Below, piece after piece: positions 1 through 6,033 of a DNA stretch of 6,622 bases. Source of the DNA: an uncultured Lachnospiraceae bacterium (GTDB lineage: Bacteria > Bacillota > Clostridia > Lachnospirales > Lachnospiraceae); the NCBI GenBank assembly GCA_910583815.1, contig CAJTZB010000138.1, positions 1-6,622 of the forward strand, given 5' to 3'. Positions within the stretch are counted from its first letter, which is position 1. Every line of letters starts with the position of its first letter. Both the position numbers and the translations under genes were made by a program. The notes beneath the pieces were generated by a model. The model was not told where the DNA came from and searched no databases. It worked only from the letters and a program-made list of their open reading frames with translations.

Positions 1-381
1 GATGTTGTCCTGACGGAAAATATGTTTGGAGATATTTTATCAGACGAGGCAAGCATGGTAACGGGGTCCATCGGAATGCTGGCATCGGCAAGCCTTGGGG
101 AAGGAAAACTTGGGTTATATGAGCCGAGCCACGGTTCCGCGCCGGATATTGCAGGGAAGAATCTTGCAAATCCGATTGCGACAATCCTTTCTGCGGCGAT
201 GATGCTCCGCTATTCGTTTGATTTGGATAGAGAGGCTGCTGAAATAGAAGCGGCGGTTCATAAGACTTTGGATGCAGGGCTGCGTACTGGTGATATTATG
301 TCGGAAGGCTGCAGAAAAGCCGGCACAAAGGAGATGGGAGATGCCATCTGTGCAGCGATTTTGGGTGATTCGGAAAACTGA
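1..381 (+). CDS. leuB: 3-isopropylmalate dehydrogenase, C-terminal part (5' truncated by window)
   Basis: LeuB oxidatively decarboxylates 3-isopropylmalate to 2-oxoisocaproate with NAD+, the third step of leucine biosynthesis, in the cytoplasm. The reading frame is open from base 1, so the first visible residues (DVVLTEN) belong to the gene and the 5' part lies outside the window. The visible 126 residues include the family signature TENMFGDILSDEASM, whose aspartates bind the divalent metal and substrate hydroxyl, and the NAD-binding loop EPSHGSAPDIAGKNLANP. The C-terminus is of normal length and ends at TGA 379-381. leuC starts 26 nt downstream on the same strand, so the two are probably co-transcribed. 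Isocitrate, tartrate and homoisocitrate dehydrogenases share this fold, but the leuC-leuD context strongly favours LeuB. Confidence 0.96.
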   Translation, partial: DVVLTENMFGDILSDEASMVTGSIGMLASASLGEGKLGLYEPSHGSAPDIAGKNLANPIATILSAAMMLRYSFDLDREAAEIEAAVHKTLDAGLRTGDIMSEGCRKAGTKEMGDAICAAILGDSEN

Positions 382-407
382 GGTATTTTTTTAAAGGAGA
401 CAAGATA

Positions 408-1688
408 ATGGGAATGACAATGACACAGAAAATCCTTGCAGCACATGCAGGCCTTGGTAGCGTGCAGGCAGGGCAGCTGATTGAGGCAGACTTAGATATG
501 GTGCTGGCAAATGATATTACGGGGCCGGTAGCAATCCATGAAATTGAAAAACTGAACAAAAAGACAGTGTTTGATAAAGATAAGATTGCGTTGGTGCCGG
601 ACCATTTTGCTCCGAACAAGGACATCAAATCCGCAGAACATTGCAAATGCGTCAGAGAGTTTGCGAGGGCGCATGACATTACAAATTATTTTGAAGTCGG
701 TGAAATGGGTATTGAGCATGCGCTTTTGCCGGAAAAAGGACTGATTGTGGCAGGGGAAACATGCATTGGTGCAGATTCTCATACATGCACATACGGAGCT
801 CTTGGTGCATTTTCGACCGGAGTCGGCAGTACGGATATGGGAGCCGGCATGATAACCGGTAAGGCGTGGTTTAAAGTTCCTTCTGCAATTCGGTTTGTAT
901 TGACCGGGAAACCGCAGAAATGGGTGTCCGGAAAAGATGTTATTCTGCATATTATCGGAAAAATCGGCGTGGACGGAGCGCTCTATAAGTCAATGGAATT
1001 TGTTGGAGACGGCATTGCAAACCTGTCAATGGACGACCGGTTTACGATTGCCAATATGGCAATCGAAGCAGGGGCAAAGAATGGCATTTTCCCTGTGGAT
1101 GAGCAGACGGTTGCCTATATGAAAGAACATAGCAAAAAAACTTATACGGTGTATGAAGCAGATGAGGATGCAGTATACGACGAAACCTATACGATTGATC
1201 TTAGCGAATTAGAACCGACAGTAGCATTTCCTCATCTTCCGGAAAATACAAGGACAGTCAAAGAAGCAGGAGAGGTAAAGATTGACCAGGTAGTTATTGG
1301 TTCTTGTACAAATGGGCGCATCAGCGACTTGCGGGCAGCGGCAGAAGTGCTGCGTGGAAGGAAAGTAGCAAGAGGAGTGCGTGTAATTGTCATTCCTGCG
1401 ACGCAGAGCATCTACCTGCAGGCAATGGAAGAGGGGCTTTTGAAGACTTTTATTGAAGCAGGAGCAATTGTAAGCACACCTACATGCGGGCCTTGTCTTG
1501 GAGGCTATATGGGAATTCTGGCGGCAGGAGAGCGCGCGGTATCAACAACAAACCGTAATTTTGTTGGGCGCATGGGCCATGTGGATTCGGAAGTATATCT
1601 TGCAAGCCCGGCAGTAGCAGCAGCAAGCGCCGTGACCGGAAAGATTTCTGAACCAGGAGAATTAGAGAAAAGTTCCGAACAGGCATAA
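408..1688 (+). CDS. leuC: 3-isopropylmalate dehydratase large subunit
   Basis: LeuC is the iron-sulfur catalytic subunit of isopropylmalate isomerase, which with LeuD interconverts 2- and 3-isopropylmalate in leucine biosynthesis. It is an aconitase-superfamily protein. Visible motifs are LVPDHFAPNKD (62-72), GADSHTCTYGALG (121-133), GSCTNGR with cluster ligand C300, and TCGPCLGG with ligands C360 and C363, so the [4Fe-4S] site is complete. The tail GRMGHVDSEVYLASPAVAAAS is also typical. At 426 aa it belongs to the shorter LeuC/homoaconitase-type class (about 420 aa) rather than the 465 aa proteobacterial type. AAGGAG at 394-399 lies 8 nt before the chosen ATG; ATGs 6 and 12 nt further in are possible but less well spaced. 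Methylmalate or homoaconitate specificity cannot be excluded by sequence alone, but leuB and leuD neighbours make LeuC by far the best call. Confidence 0.97.
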   Translation: MGMTMTQKILAAHAGLGSVQAGQLIEADLDMVLANDITGPVAIHEIEKLNKKTVFDKDKIALVPDHFAPNKDIKSAEHCKCVREFARAHDITNYFEVGEMGIEHALLPEKGLIVAGETCIGADSHTCTYGALGAFSTGVGSTDMGAGMITGKAWFKVPSAIRFVLTGKPQKWVSGKDVILHIIGKIGVDGALYKSMEFVGDGIANLSMDDRFTIANMAIEAGAKNGIFPVDEQTVAYMKEHSKKTYTVYEADEDAVYDETYTIDLSELEPTVAFPHLPENTRTVKEAGEVKIDQVVIGSCTNGRISDLRAAAEVLRGRKVARGVRVIVIPATQSIYLQAMEEGLLKTFIEAGAIVSTPTCGPCLGGYMGILAAGERAVSTTNRNFVGRMGHVDSEVYLASPAVAAASAVTGKISEPGELEKSSEQA

Positions 1689-1729
1689 AAATTAAATCAT
1701 AATTTGATTAGAGGAAGGTATAGGGCAAT

Positions 1730-2233
1730 ATGAAAGCAAAAGGTACAGTACACAAATATGGTGATAATGTAGATACTGATGTTATCATCCCGGCAAGGTA
1801 TTTAAACAGCTCGGATGCAAAAGAGCTGGCATCCCATTGCATGGTTGATATTGACAAAGACTTTGTAAGCAGGGTAAAATCCGGCGATATTATGGTTGCA
1901 AATAAGAATTTTGGCTGTGGTTCTTCCAGAGAGCATGCACCGCTTGCAATCAAAACTGCCGGTATCAGCTGCGTGATAGCAGAGACTTTTGCGCGCATTT
2001 TTTACCGCAATGCTATTAATATCGGGCTGCCAATTATTGAATGTCCAGAAGCGGCGAGAGCAATCACAGCAGGCGATACAGTAGAAATTGATTTTGACAG
2101 CGGCACGATTACTGATGTAACAACAGGGCAGAGTTTTCAGGGGCAGGCGTTTCCGGAGTTTATGCAGAATATTATGAAGGCAGACGGACTGATGAACTAT
2201 ATTAATGAAAAAAGCATCAGGAAGAATTCCTGA
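1730..2233 (+). CDS. leuD: 3-isopropylmalate dehydratase small subunit
   Basis: LeuD is the swivelling small subunit that completes the active site of isopropylmalate isomerase with LeuC. The 167 aa length is normal for the class that pairs with short LeuC. Visible motifs are YGDNVDTDVIIPARYL (10-25), the substrate-contacting FGCGSSREHAPLAIK (61-75), and AETFARIFYRNAINIGLP (84-101). The residue after YL in the specificity region is Asn rather than the Arg I associate with homoaconitase small subunits, which agrees with isopropylmalate as substrate (inference from memory). GAGGAAGG at 1711-1718 is the ribosome site, 11 nt before the ATG. The gene follows leuC by 41 nt. Its last six sense codons and TGA lie inside a perfect hairpin (2213-2237), so the C-terminal tail SIRKNS may be shaped partly by that structure. 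Confidence 0.97.
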   Translation: MKAKGTVHKYGDNVDTDVIIPARYLNSSDAKELASHCMVDIDKDFVSRVKSGDIMVANKNFGCGSSREHAPLAIKTAGISCVIAETFARIFYRNAINIGLPIIECPEAARAITAGDTVEIDFDSGTITDVTTGQSFQGQAFPEFMQNIMKADGLMNYINEKSIRKNS

Positions 2234-2237
2234 TGCT
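2208..2237 (-). terminator. intrinsic terminator of the minus-strand operon, inside the leuD 3' end
   Basis: AGCATCAGGA (2213-2222) and TCCTGATGCT (2228-2237) form a perfect 10-bp stem with a 5-nt loop, or 11 bp with a 3-nt loop. Read on the minus strand the stem is followed at once by six T (complement of A 2208-2213), the classic intrinsic-terminator pattern. It lies about 63 nt beyond the fucosidase stop and overlaps the leuD stop codon. On the plus strand the bases after the stem (CCTTGATTGC) are poor in T, so it should work mainly for the minus strand. Confidence 0.75.
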
Positions 2238-2245
2238 CCTTGATT

Positions 2246-2270
2246 GCAGGCACAGAAATTCTGTGCCTGC
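2246..2270 (+). terminator. hairpin after leuD, probable leu operon terminator with weak U-tract
   Basis: GCAGGCACAG (2246-2255) and CTGTGCCTGC (2261-2270) form a perfect 10-bp, GC-richer stem with loop AAATT. It begins 12 nt after the leuD stop. The following plus-strand bases (CGATTGTTAT) contain Ts but no run, so this is either a weak intrinsic terminator or a 3'-end protecting hairpin for the leu mRNA. Neither strand has a better T-tract next to it. Confidence 0.5.
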
Positions 2271-2299
2271 CGATTGTTATGCCGGAAAGAAGGTATCTT

Positions 2300-3766
2300 T
2301 TACTCTACTGCTATTTTAAACGTTACCGGAGTATCGTCTTCTATCAGTACGGTTTGGATGTTTAGGCCGGCGCTTGTACGTTCCCAAACCGGATTCTTAT
2401 CATATCCCAAAACTTCAACAGACTTGATGATGCCGTGGAAATTTGGCGCTTTTGACGCGTCTGCTTCTGCCAGAGAGCGGATACAGATGCGGTCTTTATG
2501 TTTTAGATTTAAGCAGATAGCATAAAGGTATCCTCCGTTTACTGTAAAACGTATATCCTCAGAAATAAATGCCTTGGCTTCGGAATCCGCAAACTGCCCC
2601 TCCTGAATTTGGGTAGGTCCTTCGGCGGACTTCCGCCAGAGTTTTGCCCCATAAATGGCTTCGCCGTTGGTTTTGAGCCATTTTCCGATTTCAAGCAGGA
2701 TTTCTTTGTCTTTTTCCGGAATAGTTCCGTCTGCTTTTGGACCGATGTTTAACAAAAGTCTGCCGTTTTTGCTTACAATGTCAACTAAATCACATAGAAT
2801 CTGAGAAGATGTTTTGTAGTCATTTCCTTCTGTATACCCCCATGAATTTTTTGCAACAGAGGTATCTGTCTGCCAGACATATGGCTTTGCGTCTGCAAAC
2901 TGCCCACGTTCTATGTCAACGACTGCAGTACCAAACTCAAAAGCGTCATGCTTATAGTTGATAACGACTTCCTCGCCCCATTCTTTGGCACGGTTGTAGT
3001 AGTAAGCTGCAAATTTTTTCAGGTATGGCTTCACTGCGCTGTGCTGGATCCACCAGTCAAAGTATACAATTTTTGGCTGGTATTTATCAACAATTTCACA
3101 GCAGCGGCACAGCCAGTCTTCTAAAAATTCTGTGGATGGCGCAGGCTCAGAAAACAAATCCTGATGGTTTGGTTCAGGCATGGACGGCCAGTAGAAATCA
3201 CCTCGTTTTAACGGTTCAGCAATATCTGAGTCAAACTCTTTCCCATGCCCCATGAAAAACCAATGTTCTATCCGGTGGCTGGAGGCACAGTTTTTCAGCC
3301 CATATTTTTTGCATTCCTCTGACAGTTCACCCAAAATATCTCGTTTCGGACCCATATTTTTTGCATTCCATTCCGACAGGCTGCTTTCATACATCTGAAA
3401 ACCATCGTGATGTTCTGCAACTGGCATAACATACTGTGCTCCTGCCGCTTGGAACAGGTCTACCCATTCTTTTGCATTAAATTTTTCTGCTTTGAAGAGT
3501 GGGATAAGATCACGGTAGCCAAAATCCTTATGTTTGCCATAGGTTTTTATATGGTGTTCATATTCCTGACTGCCTTGTATATACATATTGCGTGGATACC
3601 ATTCGCTTCCGAATGCTGGTACGGAGTATACGCCAAAATGGATAAAGATTCCAAACTTTATGCGCTCATACCACGTAGGGACATGATATTGCTGCAGAGA
3701 ATCCCATGTGTCTTTGTACATTCCGTTTTGGATGACCTCTTCAATTTTTTCTAAATACTCTTTCAT
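2300..3766 (-). CDS. GH29 family alpha-L-fucosidase, cytoplasmic
   Basis: Predicted exo-acting, retaining alpha-L-fucosidase releasing L-fucose from fucosylated oligosaccharides. The 488 aa protein has GH29 catalytic-domain motifs: FGIFIHFGVYSVPAFGSEW (38-56), AEHHDGF (117-123), NMGPKRDILGEL (137-148), and VSKNGRLLLNIGPKADGTIP (331-350). The nucleophile is very probably D237 in VYFDWW. Residues from about 390 look like a C-terminal beta-rich domain. No signal peptide or membrane segment is seen, so it should act on imported sugars or intracellular glycans. The start was set at 3766 because AGGAGGG (3774-3780) lies 7 nt upstream; an in-frame ATG at 3862 would overlap the upstream gene and add a 32-residue Lys/Gln-rich tail unlike the family. 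It follows the glycosylphosphotransferase by 13 nt, suggesting translational coupling. Gln299 occupies the place where other GH29 enzymes have Glu in a Trp-Glu motif; E286 in DIERG is my candidate acid/base. Linkage specificity is not predictable. Confidence 0.92.
   Translation of the reverse strand: MKEYLEKIEEVIQNGMYKDTWDSLQQYHVPTWYERIKFGIFIHFGVYSVPAFGSEWYPRNMYIQGSQEYEHHIKTYGKHKDFGYRDLIPLFKAEKFNAKEWVDLFQAAGAQYVMPVAEHHDGFQMYESSLSEWNAKNMGPKRDILGELSEECKKYGLKNCASSHRIEHWFFMGHGKEFDSDIAEPLKRGDFYWPSMPEPNHQDLFSEPAPSTEFLEDWLCRCCEIVDKYQPKIVYFDWWIQHSAVKPYLKKFAAYYYNRAKEWGEEVVINYKHDAFEFGTAVVDIERGQFADAKPYVWQTDTSVAKNSWGYTEGNDYKTSSQILCDLVDIVSKNGRLLLNIGPKADGTIPEKDKEILLEIGKWLKTNGEAIYGAKLWRKSAEGPTQIQEGQFADSEAKAFISEDIRFTVNGGYLYAICLNLKHKDRICIRSLAEADASKAPNFHGIIKSVEVLGYDKNPVWERTSAGLNIQTVLIEDDTPVTFKIAVE
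3299..3369. repeat. 19-bp exact direct repeat within the fucosidase gene
   Basis: CCCATATTTTTTGCATTCC occurs at 3299-3317 and again at 3351-3369, a period of 52 bp. Both copies are inside the fucosidase coding region and, because 52 is not a multiple of 3, are read in different frames: one gives EECKKYG (150-156) and the other WNAKNMG (133-139). Weaker similarity (a GACAG after each copy) continues downstream. Each copy holds a six-base T run. Confidence 0.9.
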
Positions 3767-3773
3767 ATTGAAT

Positions 3774-3780
3774 CCCTCCT
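3774..3780 (-). promoter_or_regulatory. ribosome binding site of the fucosidase overlapping the upstream stop codon
   Basis: On the minus strand TAAGGAGGG reads as the transferase stop codon TAA (3782-3780) running straight into the Shine-Dalgarno AGGAGGG (3780-3774), 7 nt before ATG 3766. This near-perfect site fixes the fucosidase start and means a ribosome ending the transferase sits on the next initiation site. Confidence 0.85.
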
Positions 3781-5177
3781 TATTTCTTTTCTTCTGTTTC
3801 TTTTGCAGCGGCTGCTTCACTGCGGAGCGCCGTACGGAACTCACTGCTGACTCCTTCTGCATGGTCCGGAATGAATAAGGTCTTTCCGGTCAGCAATAAA
3901 AGTTTGATGTCAAGCAGAATGGAACAGTTTTGAATATAAATTAAATCAAGCTTTAATTTATCGTATGGAGTGGAGTTGTATTTTCCATACACTTGTGCAT
4001 AGCCAGTAAGGCCTGCTTTTACTTTTAGCCGATAAGAGAATTCAGGAATTTCTCTGCCATAAATCCGTGCAATTTCCGGGCGTTCCGGACGAGGCCCGAC
4101 AAGTGACATGTTGCCGCTTAAGATATTGAACAGCTGTGGGAGCTCATCCAGATGCGTGCTGCGAAGAACCTTTCCAAGAGGCGTAATACGGTTATCATGT
4201 TGGCTCATCAGGCGAATTGTATCTTTTTCTGCATCAACACGCATACTGCGGAATTTGATAATCTGAAATTCTTTTCCGCCGATAGTCAGGCGGGTCTGTG
4301 TGTAAAATACCGGGCCGTGGTCGAAACATTTAATAAGAAATGCGACTAACAGCATAATAGGAGAGGCGAGTAAAATACAAAAAAGGGAAATCAGAACATC
4401 CATTGTGCGTTTTATGCCTGCCTGCAGCGGAGAAAGGCCACGATTCCGCATCAGCAGGAATGGAGTGTCAAATAAATCCATATCTGATGCCCCACGTACT
4501 AAAATATCATAAATTTTTGGTGTGACATAGACACGAATAGAGTATTCATAACAATATTTAATCAAATGGTTTCTGAGTTCTGCGGACAAATCATGTAAAA
4601 TGACTGCCTGATACTTGGAAATTTCTTTTTTTAGTTTTTCTTCCCCGGCTTTGTAATAAATACGTTTTACGATTTCATATTTTTCTTTGCGAGAAGTGAT
4701 TTTATCATAGACCTCTGCAATTGGACTGTCGCCATAGATAAGCAGCATCTGTCTGGGTGGGTTAAAACGGTAGTATACCGTGCTTGACAATATTGTCCAA
4801 ACAGTATTGAATACAAGGCCGATAATGACGGAGACCAGCATATAAGCAGGGTTGACAAAGCGGTAAGCAAGCAGTGAAATTAAAAGATAAAACACGACAT
4901 AGACGGGGAGCAGGCTCAATGTCTGTGCTACAATGCAGTCAAGCTGTTTATAATACCCAACGCGCAGCCCGCCAAATATATGGTTAAATAGGTAGAGGCT
5001 GCAGAAAAACAGGAAGATAATAAGGTAACTTCCGCGCCGGTAATAAGGAATCAGAAGCATTGGGTTATATTGCTTGTACCATAAAAAAGCAAATATGCCT
5101 GTATGAAAACAGAGTATGCCCAATGCGATAAAGGAGGTATATAGCTTGGCATAGGTTGATCTTTTCATCTGTTTCAT
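3780..5177 (-). CDS. polyprenyl-phosphate glycosylphosphotransferase (bacterial sugar transferase family)
   Basis: Membrane enzyme predicted to transfer a sugar-1-phosphate from a nucleotide sugar to undecaprenyl phosphate, the first step of making a capsular, exopolysaccharide or glycoprotein glycan. Residues 12-131 contain about four hydrophobic segments (near 13-33, 51-70, 83-104, 111-131). Residues 140-240 resemble the nucleotide-binding-like middle domain (LLIYGDSPIAEVYDKI). The catalytic domain starts at KRTMDVLISL (256-265) with its membrane-associated helix, then FRSMR (309-313), the DE pair in LDELPQLFNIL (D344, E345), MSLVGPRPERPE (357-368) and KAGLTGYAQVYGKY (387-400). This is the large PssY/WcaJ/RfbP-like form; donor sugar unknown. 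Start 5177 was chosen because GGAG 5184-5187 lies 6 nt upstream, giving 465 aa; ATG 5180, 5189 and 5249 are in frame but less well placed. It is first in a two-gene operon with the fucosidase. The C-terminus ends in an Ala/Lys/Glu-rich tail. Confidence 0.93.
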   Translation of the reverse strand: MKQMKRSTYAKLYTSFIALGILCFHTGIFAFLWYKQYNPMLLIPYYRRGSYLIIFLFFCSLYLFNHIFGGLRVGYYKQLDCIVAQTLSLLPVYVVFYLLISLLAYRFVNPAYMLVSVIIGLVFNTVWTILSSTVYYRFNPPRQMLLIYGDSPIAEVYDKITSRKEKYEIVKRIYYKAGEEKLKKEISKYQAVILHDLSAELRNHLIKYCYEYSIRVYVTPKIYDILVRGASDMDLFDTPFLLMRNRGLSPLQAGIKRTMDVLISLFCILLASPIMLLVAFLIKCFDHGPVFYTQTRLTIGGKEFQIIKFRSMRVDAEKDTIRLMSQHDNRITPLGKVLRSTHLDELPQLFNILSGNMSLVGPRPERPEIARIYGREIPEFSYRLKVKAGLTGYAQVYGKYNSTPYDKLKLDLIYIQNCSILLDIKLLLLTGKTLFIPDHAEGVSSEFRTALRSEAAAAKETEEKK

Positions 5178-5183
5178 CATAAT

Positions 5184-5187
5184 CTCC
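5184..5187 (-). promoter_or_regulatory. ribosome binding site choosing the transferase start
   Basis: Minus-strand GGAG is followed by ATTATG and then ATG 5177. A 6-nt spacer favours 5177 over the adjacent ATG 5180 (3-nt spacer). The more upstream in-frame ATGs at 5189 and 5249 have no better purine-rich site. Confidence 0.6.
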
Positions 5188-5221
5188 ATTCTTCTATAAA
5201 GAAATTTAAGCAATAAAATGT

Positions 5222-5246
5222 CGAGCAAAAATAAAATATTTGCTCG
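5222..5246 (-). other. hairpin in the 5' leader of the transferase-fucosidase mRNA
   Basis: CGAGCAAA (5222-5229) and TTTGCTCG (5239-5246) form an exact 8-bp inverted repeat with a 9-nt AT-only loop. It lies in the leader of about 93 nt between the predicted transcription start (about 5270) and ATG 5177. It could stabilise the mRNA or be a protein-binding operator. It has no T-run directly after it on the minus strand, so a simple attenuator is unlikely. Confidence 0.6.
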
Positions 5247-5276
5247 CATTATGCTAAAAAATTAAAAATTATGTCC

Positions 5277-5304
5277 ATTGTAACATAAAGATAAAAAATG
5301 TAAA
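5277..5304 (-). promoter_or_regulatory. sigma-A-type promoter of the transferase-fucosidase operon
   Basis: On the minus strand the -35 box is TTTACA (5304-5299) and the -10 box is TACAAT (5282-5277), separated by 16 nt. A TG one base before the -10 gives an extended -10 (TGTTACAAT). Each box differs from consensus at one position. Transcription should start near 5270. No other comparably good promoter is seen before the gene. Confidence 0.75.
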
Positions 5305-5401
5305 GTGAGAAATCTTGTACGTTTACAACTTTGTTGGAAAATATAGATTCTTTTTTTGGGAAGCAATATTGCCGGCAGATAAAATGCTTCAATATATTAA
5401 G

Positions 5402-5424
5402 AAAAATGCCCCGAAGACCGGCAT
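5402..5424 (-). terminator. probable terminator of the small DUF6514-like gene
   Basis: ATGCC (5406-5410) and GGCAT (5420-5424) form a short stem, possibly one pair longer with a bulge, and on the minus strand it is followed by TTTTTCTT. It lies about 90 nt after the stop of the small minus-strand gene and about 100 nt before the transferase promoter, the expected position for separating the two transcripts. The stem is short, so confidence is moderate. Confidence 0.5.
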
Positions 5425-5511
5425 CAGTGGCTTAGAAGAATTGGACGGAAGATTGTCCTGCCATTCAGAGGGGATGCGGGCGTTTCGGAGCAAAGCATTA
5501 GTTTATTGAAA

Positions 5512-5829
5512 TTATGCGCACTGTAGGTTTTCTGGTTTTAAAGAATCACAATTTATCAGATCGCTCACAATTTCGTGAAGATGCACAGGGAATACCTGAT
5601 GGTTTCTTAAAATCTGAGCAATCTGGAATACGGTTTCGTAATCCGGTGAAATACAGCGAATGGAATCGGATGAAATGGGTCCTTCTTGTATGTGTGACAA
5701 GGAACATTCGATACCATATTCCAATAGAGCTTGTTCGCTGCTGTCAAGATTCATGTTTTCTGTAATTGTGTAAGTAATAACGTATTGTCCCGTGGTAGTC
5801 TGCCACGAGGAAGTTGCAGTTGCCGGCAT
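5512..5829 (-). CDS. small DUF6514-like protein of unknown function
   Basis: A 105 aa soluble, slightly acidic protein with no membrane segment or signal peptide. Beginning MPATATSSWQ, it shows the pattern I associate with DUF6514 proteins of Clostridia: a beta-rich N-terminal half with YVITYTI (16-22), EYGIECSL (37-44), then IRCISPDYETVFQIAQIL (57-74) and a C-terminal VHLHEIVSDLI (82-92). Function is unknown. Start 5829 was chosen because AAAAGGAGGGG (5846-5836) lies just upstream, AGGAGG being 8 nt from ATG; an in-frame ATG at 5979 has no ribosome site and would add a Phe/Ile-rich stretch translated from AT-rich intergenic DNA. It appears monocistronic, with its own terminator at 5402-5424 and AT-rich upstream DNA. 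The family name is from memory of the pattern and is less certain than the gene itself. Confidence 0.75.
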   Translation of the reverse strand: MPATATSSWQTTTGQYVITYTITENMNLDSSEQALLEYGIECSLSHIQEGPISSDSIRCISPDYETVFQIAQILRNHQVFPVHLHEIVSDLINCDSLKPENLQCA

Positions 5830-5835
5830 AAGAGG

Positions 5836-5846
5836 CCCCTCCTTTT
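5836..5846 (-). promoter_or_regulatory. strong ribosome binding site deciding the start of the small gene
   Basis: Minus-strand AAAAGGAGGGG ends 6 nt before ATG 5829. It is the best Shine-Dalgarno site in this intergenic region and excludes the longer reading from ATG 5979. Confidence 0.8.
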
Positions 5847-5856
5847 GAAAATGTAT

Positions 5857-5862
5857 ATTATA
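5857..5862 (-). promoter_or_regulatory. candidate -10 box of the small gene (proximal)
   Basis: A perfect TATAAT on the minus strand, placing transcription start near 5850, a few bases before the ribosome site. No convincing -35 hexamer is found 16-18 nt upstream, so it may need an activator, use another sigma factor, or be chance in AT-rich DNA. Confidence 0.3.
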
Positions 5863-5879
5863 GTAAATATCAAATATTA

Positions 5880-5970
5880 ATATGCCACAAAATTGTAAAA
5901 AATGGAAGATGGAAAATGAAAAAATTATAAAAAATATTTTTTTGAAAAAATTTTTGAAAGCTGTAATATT
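5880..5970. other. AT-rich A-tract patch with candidate promoter elements for both strands
   Basis: This stretch is mostly A/T with many A and T runs, including the 14-bp perfect palindrome AAAAAATATTTTTT (5929-5942). It is probably curved, easily melted DNA. It holds a second minus-strand TATAAT (5929-5924) and a weaker plus-strand pair TTGAAA (5942-5947), 16 nt, TAATAT (5964-5969). In such biased DNA these boxes arise easily by chance. No gene is seen here. Confidence 0.4.
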
Positions 5971-6033
5971 TTTTGCCATTCAATCGTATATAGGGTGGTA
6001 TGGTTCATAATACTAAATGGTCTCTTTTGATTT

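Noticed and set aside
492..950. 152-codon minus-strand frame opposite leuC
   Set aside because: Antisense shadow of leuC, whose motifs are unambiguous; Cys/His-rich residues are by-products of leuC codons.
1688..1704. AT-only inverted repeat (AAATTA, TAATTT) between leuC and leuD
   Set aside because: A 6-bp A/T stem is too weak to act as a terminator, and leuD has a normal ribosome site after it.
2624..2637. Inverted repeat GGCGGA-CT-TCCGCC in the fucosidase and a 12-bp match (GGACTTCCGCCA) at 6307-6318
   Set aside because: Both lie within coding sequence; arms are short, the loop is only 2 nt, and a 12-bp match is near chance expectation for this length.
3407..3754. 115-codon plus-strand frame opposite the fucosidase
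   Set aside because: Antisense shadow of a well-supported gene; no ribosome site or recognisable domain.
3767..3862. 32-residue N-terminal extension of the fucosidase from ATG 3862
   Set aside because: It overlaps the transferase coding end in another frame, lacks a ribosome site, and gives a Lys/Gln-rich stretch unlike GH29; ATG 3766 has a near-perfect Shine-Dalgarno.
5178..5249. 24-residue hydrophobic extension of the transferase from ATG 5249
   Set aside because: No Shine-Dalgarno before it, it encodes the leader hairpin, and the family length fits the 5177 start.
5315..5509. 64-codon plus-strand reading frame with TTG start
   Set aside because: No clear ribosome site, no recognisable family, and it runs opposite to the operon promoter and terminator found in the same DNA. 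A decayed gene fragment cannot be excluded.
5830..5979. 50-residue Phe/Ile-rich extension of the small gene, resembling a membrane segment
   Set aside because: It is translation of an AT-rich intergenic patch, has no ribosome site, and the strong site before 5829 marks the true start.
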